NCBI GenBank assembly: GCA_933228675.1
Contig: OW121740.1
Span: 53,460,174-53,524,173, forward strand
Origin: Stomorhina lunata
Lineage: Eukaryota; Arthropoda; Insecta; Diptera; Rhiniidae
Length of the DNA stretch: 64,000 bases
Direction: 5' to 3'
Under the pieces are notes generated by a model, which saw only the letters and a list, made by a program, of their open reading frames with translations, was not told the DNA's origin and made no database searches. Shown one piece after another: positions 41,980 through 53,760 of this stretch (positions within the stretch are counted from its first letter, which is position 1; every line of letters starts with the position of its first letter). Made by a program: the position numbers and the translations under genes.

Positions 41980-42060
41980 CGCCGTGGTATAGTAGGTTAG
42001 TCATCCGCCTAGCATAACAGAGGGCCCATACTTTTTAAGTATTGATTCGATACTACTCGT
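41980..42060 (+). pseudogene. tRNA-like sequence at the Transib target site
   Basis: CGCCGTGGTATAGTAGGTTA, then GTCATCCGCCTAGCAT, then TTGATTCGATACTAC resembles the D arm, anticodon arm and T arm of a Val- or Asp-type tRNA with several mismatches and no good acceptor stem. It begins within the CGCCG target duplication of the Transib-like element, so the element inserted at its 5' edge. Tentative; probably a tRNA pseudogene or SINE head. Confidence 0.35.
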
Positions 42061-42196
42061 TACTTTTAGGGTATTTTAAAAGAAAACATATGAAAATGAA
42101 AAAATAAATTAATTTATTGATACATTTAAGACTAAAAAAGGGCTTTATAAACTCTAATGAAAAATTTTAACGTATTTCATACAGTTTTGTACTATC

Positions 42197-42824
42197 GGGT
42201 TATTCATTTCGTGGTTTTAAAAGTATAGGACTGGAATTCGACATCTGTCAAACTAAGTTGTTAAACCAATTTTTTCTTTTCTGTTGAAAATCTGACATTG
42301 GCGAAAATGAATCGCTTAAGTATCACACAACGCATAAAAATTATCAAAACATACTACAAAAATGGTGATTCTATGGTTTACATAATCGTCCAAGCAACTG
42401 GCAAAATTGTGAAGAAATTTGAAGAGACTGGAGCGGTTAAAAATATTGTAAGGCCTGTGCATCATCGTTACGCTCGTTTCGCTAAAAAATCGCTGCTATG
42501 AGTGAAAGTGTTGCCGTGAATTCGGAGCGTTATGGTCACATGATAACCGACTTTTTTTTGCATGCTATTGAAAAATACGAATTGGAGAATATGTGGTTTC
42601 AATAAGACGGTGCCACACAACTCAAGCTAATATGGCTTTATTGCCAGCGACATTTCCTGGCCGCGTAATTTCTCGTCGTAGCAATATCAACTGGCCACCA
42701 AGATCATGCGATTTGGCGCCATTTGACTTTTTTTGACTTTATACTAAAAAAGAATTATCATGAACAAAATATTTTATATGTGTTTTATTTACGTTCACTT
42801 TTGAAATCGCAAAATGGATAACCC
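42197..42824 (+). mobile_element. decayed rosa-like element
   Basis: Ends GGGTTATTCATTTCGTGGTT and AATCGCAAAATGGATAACCC are inverted matches. Inside, 42307-42501 begins MNRLSITQRIKIIKTYYKNG, and later NWPPRS-like coding with QDGATQ-like remnants is visible, with large deletions. About 630 bp remain. Sister of the copy ending at 33573. Confidence 0.65.
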
Positions 42825-43130
42825 TATACATTGGATATATAAGTTAATTCCACTCAATTTGAAATTGTGAAACTTAAGTCATTACAATCAGAGCTTTAGT
42901 CGATCAGATGACAGTGTCGATGTAGTAGAAAGTGTTTGATATTGCTAGCACTAAACTGACTCGTGGGGAAAATGATCTCACTGATTTCTATGTCACTCCG
43001 TACAACTGAGCGTCGAATTGGTCAAATTGGTAAGTTCGCAAATTAGCCATTTTTGCATATTTAGAAGTAAATGAAAAGGAAAAAAAATGCTAGACTTAGT
43101 AGCTTTTATCAAAACAACTTGTAGTATCGA
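42825..43130. other. short gene-free stretch
   Basis: Nothing certain. Around 42880-43030 the sequence is less AT-rich than its neighbours and contains a GGTAAGT string at 43029 that could be a splice donor of a non-coding 5' exon for the downstream CCDC142-like gene. This is a guess only. Confidence 0.25.
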
Positions 43131-44155
43131 TTAGGGTGAAGCGAAAAAGAACTTTTATTGAAATTCGATACGCCTGGGATAAAAATCAATGCTCTACAAC
43201 CTAAGGTGCTCAGAAGAAAAATTTTGTCTTCCTAGGTCAATGTTCTGAGGTGGCACACAGGACATTTATTTCTAGGACCCATTTGTAGGGGAAAAATTGG
43301 AGTTTCTTTCGGTTTTTGGTAAATTTGGTTGAAATTGATGATATGATATGTTTTTGGCAAGACCAATGATTGGATGTAGATGACAACTAAATCAGCTTTC
43401 ATTAGATCCATAAAAACTAAAAATCCATTGCAATTTGCCAAAGAAAATTCATGTCCTTTTCAACACGCCTAAGGATATGCAGCAACAAAATTAACTTGAG
43501 AGTACAGAAACTACAAAGTAAGACATTCCGTATCGTCTAAAGACTAATAAGTACTAAAAATAAAAAATAGTTGAAATTTATTAAAATATAACTAAATTTA
43601 CATAGTTTTTTTTACACTGGAAAATTGTACTTTTTTAAGGATCGTTTCAAAACTCACTTTTTAAGTTTTAGAATATTTTGTTAAAAACATATTCAAAATT
43701 TAAAAATTTTTGATCGGCATGTTCAAATAGACAGATGTGGTAAAAAAATCCAAACAAGTTCAGTTTGACATCTCATATAGTTTCGCCGTAAATGCGACTT
43801 GAAATCGTAAAATTTCGCGAAAAAGTAAATTTTTGGACATTATTTAAGCAGATGCATAGTCAATTTTATTTAAGTTTTCTTCTGATAAAGCTAATACTGA
43901 ATTTTATTGCCCAGTCATTGAGGAATGTCCACTAGAACTTTCTTTGATATTGGGTAAGCTTAACCCTTTTTTCATCGGGGTGAAAGGTCAAAATTTGAAT
44001 TTGTAGTGGCAAAAATAGTTACTAAATGTTATGAATTTAGTGGCGAATTTCGATGAAAAATAAATAAAAATAGTTATTTTTAAGAATAGTTATATTGTTT
44101 TATTAAAAATATTTTTTTTAACCCTTAACAGACATGGGAACTAAAATGACTTAAT
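43131..44155 (+). mobile_element. CATTAGGGTGG-family element, 3'-truncated copy
   Basis: Starts TTAGGGTGAAGCGAAAAAGA and is similar to 47689-48792 along most of its length, to about 44155, where it ends in a T run. The last 80 bp and the right inverted end are missing. No coding capacity. It lies about 560 bp upstream of the CCDC142-like start codon. Confidence 0.7.
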
Positions 44156-44718
44156 CTTTTTTTTTTTTTTTTTTTTTGATAAAACGTTCGCGTTCTTAGC
44201 TCATAAAGAGATTTTTTTGACAAACTTTTGATGCAAATCGGTTATAAATGACATCGCTTTCATGCCTTATGTGATTTTTTGCACGATTTTCAAAACCTTT
44301 ATAATTATGTTTAAACTTTGCTAACAGTTTTGGATTGCATGCTTTAAAATGTAGGCTCTTATCTAGCGCAAAAATTTATTGAAAAAATGTAAAAAGAACT
44401 GTAGGGTTTGGTCGCAGTTTTCTACTGTGCATTGCCCTTAAAACTAAAAAACAATTTTCTCTAATTTAAAAAATCTTAGGAAATTAAAGGGCATAAGTGC
44501 AAAGTTTTTATTTTACAAAAATTGTTAAAACACTTATTCGTCATAACAAGTTTCTCCTGTTAACTTCGAAAACGTTGCTTAGGAATTTCAGTTGTTTTTC
44601 TGAAAAGGACATCGATTTAATAATTTAAGACAACACGTGCAAAAGAAAGTAAACATTTATTTCTCGGAAAAGATAATGAAATTCTTATAACTAAAACAGA
44701 AAGTGAAATTTAAATAAA

Positions 44719-47700
44719 ATGAGTTCAACACCGAAATGGTATTGTCGCAATAAATCACAACCCATGCATACATTTGTGGAACTGTCCAAATTGGGCGATG
44801 AATTAAGAAGAATAACCAAAAGATTAATAATAGATGTAAAAGTGGATATATTCAATGAACATGTAAGAGTTCAAAATTTTTCAAAAAAAAATTTTAATTT
44901 TTAAAAAATTTTATTTTTTCCAAAAAAGGACACTTTATTAGAAGAATGTGAACGCATTGTGGATCAATATTGGAGCCTAAAAGATCAATCTACAAATAAA
45001 GACTTTCAGTCCCTTTCGAAGAAAATCAAACGTAGTCCCTATAATGCCCTGCTAATGAAAAAATTTAGCAATATTATGCAGCTGAATGATAGAAGATTTT
45101 GTCAATTGACTTTTGTTTTAAAAAGAACGGTGATCACTTAATCGCAACGACCCTGATCTACTGTATCTAATCCCTTTTTTTTAATTTCAGTTGAGCTTCC
45201 TTTTAAAGAAATCCATGCAATCGGAAATTTGGTTAAATTGGGCTTTGCAAATTACTCAGCTCTATAATAAATGTCGCCAACCTCTTGAGACTTCCGACGA
45301 TGGCGAAATAAAAAAATCTTCCAATGAATCCTTGAATTCGAATATATGCAGTAACATGTATCCTGCGCTTTTGTTGCCTTTTAAATCAATCGATTTTGCT
45401 CATGTTTTACAGGTAAGACCGTTTTCCATAGAAAAGTTAAACGACGGTTAAGGGAAGAGTTTTCTATAGAAAAGTTGACCGTTAAGGGAAGAGTTTTCTA
45501 TAGAAAAGTTGACCGTTAAGGGAAGAGTTTTCTATAGAAAAGTTGACCGTTAAGGGAAGAGTTTTCTATAGAAAAGTTGACCGTTAAGGGAAGAGTTTTC
45601 TATAGAAAAGTTGACCGTTAAGGGAAGAGTTTTCTATAGAAAAGTTGACCGTTAAGGGAAGAGTTTTCTATAGAAAAGTTGACCGTTAAGGGAAGAGTTT
45701 TCTATAGAAAAGTTGACCGTTAAGGGAAGAGTTTTCTATAGAAAAGTTGACCGTTAAGGGAAGAGTTTTCTATAGAAAAGTTGACCGTTAAGGGAAGAGT
45801 TTTCTATAGAAAAGTTGACCGTTAAGGGAAGAGTTTTCTATAGAAAAGTTGACCGTTAAGGGAAGAGTTTTCTATAGAAAAGTTGACCGTTAAGGGAAGA
45901 GTTTTCTATAGAAAAGTTGACCGTTAAGGGAAGAGTTTTCTATAGAAAAGTTGACCGTTAAGGGAAGAGTTTTCTATAGAAAAGTTGACCGTTAAGGGAA
46001 GAGTTTTCTATAGAAAAGTTGACCGTTAAGGGAAGAGTTTTCTATAGAAAAGTTGACCGTTAAGGGAAGAGTTTTCTATAGAAAAGTTGACCGTTAAGGG
46101 AAGAGTTTTCTATAGAAAAGTTGACCGTTAAGGGAAGAGTTTTCTATAGAAAAGTTGACCGTTAAGGGAAGAGTTTTCTATAGAAAAGTTGACCGTTAAG
46201 GGAAGAGTTTTCTATAGAAAAGTTGACCGTTAAGGGAAGAGTTTTCTATAGAAAAGTTGACCGTTAAGGGAAGAGTTTTCTATAGAAAAGTTGACCGTTA
46301 AGGGAAGAGTTTTCTATAGAAAAGTTTACCGTTAAGGGAAGAGTTTTCTATAAAAAAGTTCACTAACCGTTAAGGGAAGAGTTTTTTATAGAAAATTTGA
46401 CCGTTAAGGGAACAGTTTTTTTATAGAAAAGTTGACCAAACATTAAGGAAAGAGTTTTCTATAGAAAGTTGACGTTAAAGGACGTTAAAGGAAGTGTTTT
46501 TTATAGAAAAGTTGACCGACTGTAAAGGGAACAATTTTCTATAGAAACATTTTTTAAGCTGACCGGGTGTTAAAGGAAGAGTTTTTTATAGAAAAGTTGA
46601 CCGGCTATTAAGGGAAGATTTTTTTATAGAAAAGTTGACCGACTGTTAAGCGAAAGTTTACTGATTGTTAAAAGAAAAGAGTTTTTTATAGTGAAAATTT
46701 TAGTTGAAAGTTTGACTTAACTAAGAGCTTTGTCTCTCTCTCTCTCTTTTTTCAGCTGGCCGCTCAGCAACGTATCGAACAAAACTCTCTCGATCTTATG
46801 TTTGGTCTCTTTAATATGGGCGAACAAGAGGCGTGGCGAGAGAACAATGAATCCAATTGTTCGAGTATAGAAATTCTTCGCATTTTGACTTTGAATCTTA
46901 CAACTGACGGTGATTTTCAGCAATATTTAAATGAAAGTCCTCGAGATTACTCGGCTCTAAATCTAGATCCGGAAATGGCCAAAAGTGGCGGAACGAAACG
47001 AGGTGCAACTATGACCTTGAGAAGCAAACATATTGAAATATTTTTGCAAACTGAAAGAAGTTTTGTGGCTCAGTTCATAGAAAAGGCCTATGATATATGT
47101 CCCACGATATTTGGTTGGTCAAATTTTTAAAAGTCTAAACAAATTTCGGAATAATTTTTGAAACTCTATCTTGTTTTATAGGTCAGGCTACCCATGAAGA
47201 CCTTCATGAATTCGTTTTACGTGGCATGCGCTTAATGTGGTCTTATGTGGGCATTATCTTGGATCATATTATTTTATGGTGGATTGACACACCGATCTCT
47301 TGCTATTCTCTGGCCCATGTGGATTCCATACGCAATTGGCTCTTAATGCAAAATGTTAAAGGTTAATTTTGAAATTTTGGAATTGTAAGATTTTATTCGT
47401 TTGGTATTTCCAGATATTCCCGAACCAGTGTATTCCACACTTCAGGGTATTGGTGAAATATTGACGAACTTTGTTTGTGCTAATTTGTGGGATCGTCTAT
47501 TTCGTTTGACCTTGATATCAGGTACAGCCGAAAAGAAAACAATGGAACAATTTATGGAGCAAAATAAACAAACCGTGAGTAATGTAAGTAATTCGAGGGT
47601 TTTTTTTATTTACCTAAAGTTTTAAGAAAGGTTCAAATTGGGCCACCGATATAGCGAGAAAGCTAGACGAATCATATTGATATATGTACATTAGGGTGGA

Positions 47701-50063
47701 GCGAAAAACAACTTTTATTGAAATTCGATATGGCTGGATTAAAATGCTCTACATCCACATCCACGATGCGTTTGTGGGTGCTCAGAAAAAAAATTTTGTC
47801 TTCCTAGGTCAATGTCCTGAGGTGGCGCACAGGACTTTTATTTCCATTTGTATGGGGGAAATGCGAGTTTTTTCGGTTTTTGGTAAATTTCAATCAATAA
47901 ATTTATGTTTTTGGCAAAACTAATAATTGAATGCAGAAGACAACTAAATCAGCTTTCATTTGAATCATAAAAACTAAAAATCCATCCAGTAGTTTTTAAG
48001 TTATTGCAATTTGCTCCAGAAATTTCGTGTCCTTTTCAACACGCCTATGGATATGCAGCAAAAAAGATAACTTTAGAGTACAGAAATTACAAAGTAAGAC
48101 ATTCCTTATCATCTAAAGACTTATAAGTGCTAAATAAATAAAATTTATAGAAATATAATAAAATGTACTTAGTTTTTTTTATACTGGAAAATTGTACTTT
48201 TTTTTGAGGACCGTTTCAAAACTCACTTTTTAAGTTTTTGGAAATTTTGTTAAAAAAATATTCAAAATATCAAAATTTTTGATCGGCATGTTCAAATAGA
48301 CAGATTTAGTGATAAAATCCAGAAAAGTTAAGTTTAATATCTCATATGGTTACGGCGTACTTGCGACCTGAAATCGTAAAATTTCGCGAAAATGTAAATT
48401 GTTGAACATTATTTTAGCAGATGCATTATAAACTTTACTTAAGTTTTCTTTCGATAAAGCTAATACTGAATTTTATTGCCCAATCATTCGGGATTGTCCA
48501 CTAGAACTTTGTCTGATATTGGGTGAGCTTAACCCTCTTTTCATCGGGGTCAAAGGTCAAAATTTGGATTTTTTTAGTAGCAAAAATACGAAATGCTATG
48601 AATCTGGTGGCGAATTTTGATCAAAATTAATAAAAATAGTTATTTTTAAAAATGGTTATATTGTTTTACTAAAAATATTTTTTTTAACCCTTAACAGACA
48701 TAGGGACTAAAATTACCTAAAATATTTTTTTTTGAAACCCAGGCGTATCGATAATCGTATCAATAAAAGTTGATTTTCTCTCCACCCTAATGTGTAGATC
48801 CACGAGAAAAACGTTCACTCAATATATTTAAAAAGAGACTAAAACCATCGATCATTACCCATTTATCTTTCCAGCATATGGGTACGCCAACCGGTACCGT
48901 TTGGATTTCTATCTTTACGAATTTAATCAATTTAAGTAATAATTATTTCCAAAATACCGACATTAGCAATTCCAGTTTAGTGCCAGTGGCAGAACAAATA
49001 CCCATACTCCACAGAATTGGTAATTTTAGTTAAGAAGATATTTTCACAATTTTGAACCCATGTACTCCCTTTTCTACTTACAGATCACTCCGTGCACTCG
49101 ATGCGTTTGTGGGTTAAAGAAGAAGCGAAACAATTGTGTAACGAATGGAAAATGGATAGATTCTTTCAGATTTTAGAAAACGACGTAAAGTTGTGTCTAA
49201 ACGCTTTTACAAATTTCAAGCTGCCAAAATTAACTGCCGATCTAACCGATATTTTAATGCTGGTCTGCGTGGCTTTGAGAACAAAGTTGATATGTGAAAT
49301 TAATGTGAACATAGATAAGTTAAAGGTTTGAAATTACATAACAATAATTAAATAATAAGAATATGATATGAGATTCATTAAACAGAAAACCACTGACGAA
49401 TGCGTTCAGGTGCTCTCCGATGTCTGCCGCTTGATTAGTATGGCCAACTTTACCTTGTGCTTCCCTTGTGCCGCTTATTGGCAAAAGAATACTTTCGATA
49501 ATGAAAAATCCAGTGAATACGTTGGCTATATACTTGACCAACTCTTTTTGCCCTGCATTAAGGCCACCAAAGATGTGGTTATTCTGAAGTTGATCTTGAA
49601 GATCATTTGTGAAGCTTGGCTGGATTTCATTTATCAACGTCACATACGTTTCAGTGTAAACGGTGCTGTTCGCTTGCTCAATGATTTCGACGATGTACGT
49701 GAGTGGATCTTGAGTTGTGCTTTGTTGGATCAGCATCATTTGGATAAGTTGAGTAATCATGAGGTTTTGAGAATGTGTAAGGGTGTGGGTAAGATATTGT
49801 TGCGTAAACCTGAGGATGTTATATCGATACAGCAGACACCGAAATATGATAAGAAGACGGGTGAGTATAGCGAAAGAAATGGGGCATCAGCAAAAGTTAG
49901 TAAATGTTTGTCATCTTGTCTATTAGGTGATCCAGATGCTGCTCCTCAGGAGACCCAATTGCCCTCGGAAATGTTTGTATCCAATCAAAAACATTGGCTT
50001 CAATTGCGTGCCAACAAATCAACGTTTTTCTTTTTTCCCCTCTGCTGTAGTGATACAAATTAA
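44719..50063 (+). CDS. CCDC142-like protein, ten coding exons
   Basis: Exons: 44719-44862, 44929-45129, 45191-45412, 46756-47113, 47182-47361, 47414-47583, 48875-49019, 49084-49325, 49386-49860 and 49927-50063. All junctions are GT/AG and in frame, giving 757 residues close to the length of vertebrate CCDC142. The ATG follows AAATAAA and is the first in frame. The protein is mainly helical by composition, with no signal peptide seen. The C-terminal motif WLDFIYQRHIRFSVNGAVRL, then DFDDVREW and RMCKGVGKILLRKPED, recalls the CCDC142 C-terminal family. The family's molecular function is largely unknown, so I infer none. Intron 3 holds a satellite, intron 6 a transposon, and the last 66-bp intron is in frame without stops. 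Confidence 0.75.
45418..46705 (+). repeat. 34-bp satellite array 1 in intron 3 of the CCDC142-like gene
   Basis: About 26 near-identical 34-bp units run from about 45446 to 46330, followed by diverged units to about 46705. Each unit contains the palindrome TTTTCTATAGAAAA and the string GTTGACCGTTAAGGGAAGAG. The first diverged unit starts within a few bases of the splice donor of exon 3. The same monomer forms arrays at 54571 and 58570 in inverted orientation. Confidence 0.95.
47689..48792 (+). mobile_element. CATTAGGGTGG-family element in intron 6 of the CCDC142-like gene
   Basis: Left CATTAGGGTGGAGCG and right CTCCACCCTAATG are inverted matches extended by ACAACTTTTATTGA and TCAATAAAAGTTG. 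TGTA lies on both sides (47685-47688 and 48793-48796), a possible 4-bp duplication. About 1.1 kb, non-coding. Its interior is alike to 43131 and distantly to 38340-38900 in a Transib-like element. Superfamily uncertain: a 4-bp duplication would fit Chapaev-type elements. Confidence 0.7.
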
Positions 50064-50159
50064 ACGACTTTGAAAAAGCTTGATTCTAAGAATGAACTTT
50101 AAAGCTTTTAGATATTGAAATGTATCTTTTTATAAATTTTCAAAAACTGATAACTTTTA

Positions 50160-50165
50160 AATAAA
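50160..50165 (+). terminator. polyadenylation signal AATAAA for the CCDC142-like gene
   Basis: AATAAA lies about 100 bases after the stop codon in AT-rich DNA. It is the first canonical hexamer downstream and the likely 3' end signal. Not confirmed by transcript data. Confidence 0.5.
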
Positions 50166-50493
50166 TTTAATTTAAAAAGAACACATTTTAGGTACTAGCC
50201 TAATAATATAAAGACAATAGACTAGCTTTTATTAAATGGTACAAACTGGAGGTTTTTTAAAATTCTTGGCAAATAAAGCTTTTAAGATCACCATTATACA
50301 ATTTACATTTTAATCAAATAGTCGAAAAACAAACTGAAGGAAATCTCCTGAGTGAGGATAACATCGATCAATTTACGGGCTTAAAGCTATCCGCCTGCAA
50401 ATCAGTAATTAGGCAATTTCCTGGTCCTTTGAAACCACTTGTTCAATATCCAGGCAAACATGGTCCACCTATGACAATAAACGTTCAAAGTGC

Positions 50494-51423
50494 TTGGTTT
50501 TTTTAACTCGCCACAGACTCCGCAATCTATTCTTGACCCTAACTGGTCCCTGTATTTTTGGGCTGCATGCCAGAAGGCTTAACCTTCAGCACCATGACTA
50601 CTGTCGAAGCTGTCATAACGTCGAAGAGGAGGAAACGGTTACTCATCTTCTCTGCCGCTGCCCCGCTTTTTCAATTTAGAGGGCTACCTATCTGGGGGCG
50701 CTTTATCTTAATGATTTATCCGATCTAGCGAGTATTGACATTCGTAAAATTGACTCATTTATCAGAGCTACAGGCTGGCTTGAATAAGCCTCTCACCGAT
50801 GGCCTGGAATTATTTATCTACTTTTTCTTTTCCAGTATATCCCCTGCAGGTACCAAGTGACGCTGACTTAGTGATGGGACAAGGGTAAATACCCAAATGG
50901 TGAATTGGGTATTTAAGTATAAATACCCAGATATTTACCCAAGCACTTGGGTATTTACCCAAAATGTGGGTATAAATCAGAATAAAAAAAAATGTAAAAG
51001 AAGAAGCTGTGGGTGCTAAGGGGACGTTCAGAAGCAGCTGAAGTACAGAGAGCTGTTATTGCGTACTTCCATAAGTTACCTTCTACTAATTTACTGGAGA
51101 AATTTCATCCAAACATTCATTCATTTGGCCCTAAAATGTCAGGCCTTATAATTGACAAAATCTGTCATTGCATTTGTGCTTAGCGCCTGTGACATTGTGA
51201 AAATGAATTCCAATGCAGGAGATACCTCAGATAAATTCGAAAATGTTCAAAATTCTGTTGCTCTACGTAACAACGAGTATCTGTTATTCAAATGAGTATT
51301 TACCCGAAATTAGATAAATACCCGGGTATGAAAGTGGGTATAAATAGGTAAATACCCAGCGTTAGGTAAATACCCAGGTCTAAACCCATCTCTACGCTGA
51401 CTTAACATCGGCTGCCTGCCTAA
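50494..51423 (+). mobile_element. LINE 3' remnant with zinc-knuckle-like C-terminus, split by a hAT element
   Basis: The frame from 50494 gives LRNLFLTLTGPCIFGLHARR and then YCRSCHNVEEEETVTHLLCRCPAF, the Cys-Cys-His-Cys tail found at the C-terminus of jockey/I-type polyproteins after RNase H. A stop follows at once, and further coding (SFIRATGWLE) continues before sequence with CTGCAGGTACCAAGTGACG. A 526-bp hAT element interrupts it at 50869-51394, after which it resumes and ends near 51423. Confidence 0.65.
50869..51394. mobile_element. 526-bp non-autonomous hAT with perfect 8-bp duplication
   Basis: Ends TAGTGATGGG and CCCATCTCTA. The target duplication CGCTGACT is present on both sides (50861-50868 and 51395-51402). 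Both subterminal regions are packed with inverted and direct GGGTATTTACCC-type repeats, which in hAT elements are usual binding sites for the transposase. The middle contains GAAGCAGCTGAAGTACAGAG, perhaps a coding remnant. Confidence 0.85.
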
Positions 51424-51526
51424 CCTGGGTCCTCCTTAAAAGTTCTCTCATACATACTTATGCTGTCAGACTTACAGTTTAGAAGATACAGATTTATAAC
51501 CACTTTTTAAGTTTCAAATTACTGTG
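51424..51526 (-). mobile_element. solo end of the Transib-like foldback family
   Basis: The reverse complement, CACAGTAATTTGAAACTT then GTATCTTCTAAACTGTAAGT and GTATGAGAGAA, matches the outer 110-130 bp of the arms at 22614 and 28880. Only this end is present; it abuts the LINE remnant. The next 5 bases are CGGGG. Confidence 0.6.
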
Positions 51527-52537
51527 CGGGGTGGGCACGTGTAATGTCAATGGAAGCCATTTTTCTATAACTTAAATATTTTTGAAAGTGCCACAATAGT
51601 AAACAGATGCATAGGAATATGATAATTGAATAGGTAAATAAGATTTTGCGGCACCAGATTTGTTGAACAAATCTAGATGGATTTGGTCTGCTAAATCCGA
51701 AAATTACATTTGTTTTTCCGAGTTGGCTATAGGTTTTGAGATATATATTTTTGTGAAAAACAGTTTATTTTTGCAAAAACTATTAATACAGCGCCAGTAC
51801 GGCTTACGGTTATATTAAGTCGTTTTAGAGATATCGTAGAACTTACACCGAAACAATTATTCTATCAAAATTTTTTCGTTTTCAAAAAACAAAAATCATA
51901 AAAAATGGAAAAAACAACAATTTTTATGATATATTTTTAAGAATTTTTGGATCAGCACTTTTGCAGGTTTCAATACAACGGCACCAAAAATCATGTACCG
52001 TTTTGGGTGGTTCTTTTTTTTTTCTAAAACCCCTTCCCTATTAAGATGGACTCGATAGGATTTTCTGCCAAAATTAGATAAAGTTGACATGATATACATC
52101 AATGGAAAGGGAATTTTATATACTTTTAAGTGAGTTTAAAAAAATTTTGACAATTTACAAATTGATTTAAGACTTTCGTTAAAAATGTGTAAAAACAATA
52201 ACAATAATTTACCTAATTTTTTTAAATATCTTTGTAATTTTTTGCAAAAATCTCTAAAACTAAACAATGTATTATGATTATTTTTTGACATAGTATATAC
52301 TAATATATTAAAAATTCAGAAATATTAATTTCAGAACGAGTTCTGAAATCTCAATGAAATTTTTACAGAAAAGTACATTTTCTGTAATAATTTTATTTTT
52401 TTTTTTTGCAAATAATTTTTTTCCAAAAATCTCTAAAGCTAAACAAGGTATTATGACCATTTTGAAATACAGTATAGACTAACATATTAGAAATTTAGAA
52501 ATATAAATTTCAGAAAGAGTTCTGAAAATTTAACATT
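51527..52537. other. gene-free stretch
   Basis: AT-rich DNA with repeated phrases such as TTTCAGAAMGAGTTCTGAAA (near 52331 and 52508) and CTCTAAARCTAAACAA (near 52252 and 52433). Two diverged units of about 180 bp therefore appear to be present. No coding frame is supported. Confidence 0.45.
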
Positions 52538-52895
52538 AATTTCCTATAAAAAGTAAATTTTTGAAAAATTTCCTATAAAAAGTAAATTTTTGAAAAATTT
52601 CCTATAAAAAGTAAAATTTTGAAAAATTTCCAATAAAAAGTAAATTTTTGAAAAATTTCCTATAAAAAGTAAATTTTTGAAAAATTTCCTATAAAAAGTA
52701 AATTTTTGAAAAATTTCCTATAAAAAGTACATTTTTGAAAATTTTCTTATACAAAGTAAATTTTTTAAAAATTTCTTATAAAAAGAAAAATTTTCTATAA
52801 AAAGTAAATTTTTGAAAAATCTCCTATAAGAAGTAAATTTTTTAAAAATTCCTATAAAAAGTAAATTTTTGAAAATTTTCCTGTAAAAAGTTTTG
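52538..52895. repeat. 29-bp tandem array
   Basis: About twelve units containing AAAAATTTCCTATAAAAAGT with period 29 bp; the last few are diverged. The unit is similar in period and sequence to the 29-bp units of the foldback at 18371 (GAAAATTTCCCATAAAAAA), so the two arrays are related. Confidence 0.85.
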
Positions 52896-53760
52896 TAAAT
52901 TTAAAATTAATTATTTTTCGGATAGTAAGATCCACAATTGCAGAACCTTTCCCTCTCATTAACTCAATTTTTTTTTTGAATATGGACTTATTAATTTGAA
53001 GAATTTTTCTTTGTTATAAAGTTTACATTTCAGATATATTTTTGAGATAATTTTCGGTTATTTTCCCAAAAAATTCAAACCAAATGAATGATAAAATATC
53101 AGTCAAAAGGATTAGAGCCAAATTTTTTTTTTTTTTTTTTTTTTTTTGGGGAATAACCGACCACACTTTCGTAAAATTGTCTTTGCAAAGTCAGTCTTTC
53201 AATTAGTGCTGCCAGATTAGAATTTTTTGCTCGATTATAGGGAGGAAAATGTTAATCTGTCAACACTGGCCGTTAGAGCTTTCAAAGCTGTTTACCACAA
53301 ATGCAAATATTAATGTATGTCTTTTCTTAATTTTTTTAAAAGTTTTCAAAAATGTAAAAATCTTTCGGATCGAACCAAATTTTGAAAAGTTATAAGGACC
53401 CAAAGGTTTTACATACCCGAGTTGGTTTGGTTAACTTTAGAGTCCTCGGTGCTACCCATAGGTCCATAAACATTGCTCTAAAAGCCTAGCTCCTCTTCTG
53501 CTGATATTTCAAATTTCTTCAAAATCCGTCTAGTAGTTTAGAAATTTCTTAGTTAATACCAAAAAGAACCTCATTTGCATCACTGTGTCTAAGTCGATAT
53601 AAAAAACATATCTCGAAAACTGGAACCAACCAAAAAAACTAAAATCATTTTCGGATTTAGCAGACAAGATTTGGGTAAGGATGAAATTTGTGATCCTACT
53701 TGTAGTTGTATTCAATTAATACTAAAGAGAATTTAAAAGTGCTTATTTCTAGTAACACGA
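52896..53760. other. gene-free stretch between the arrays and the PUL gene
   Basis: No recognisable coding sequence. A pure T run lies at 53128-53147. The sequence near 53395-53520 is richer in mixed bases but shows no family that I know. The open frame 53530-53715 on the - strand is unassigned. Confidence 0.4.

Noticed and set aside
43730..43800. Regulatory elements upstream of the CCDC142-like gene
   Set aside because: This sequence is shared with the transposon copy at 47689-48792 and so belongs to the mobile element.
45418..46705. CRISPR-like look of regular 34-bp repeats
   Set aside because: There are no unique spacers between repeats; the units are head-to-tail identical, and the context is a eukaryotic intron. 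It is a satellite.
50890..51360. GGGTAAATACCC strings resembling telomeric repeats
   Set aside because: They are palindromic subterminal motifs of a small hAT element with an intact 8-bp duplication.
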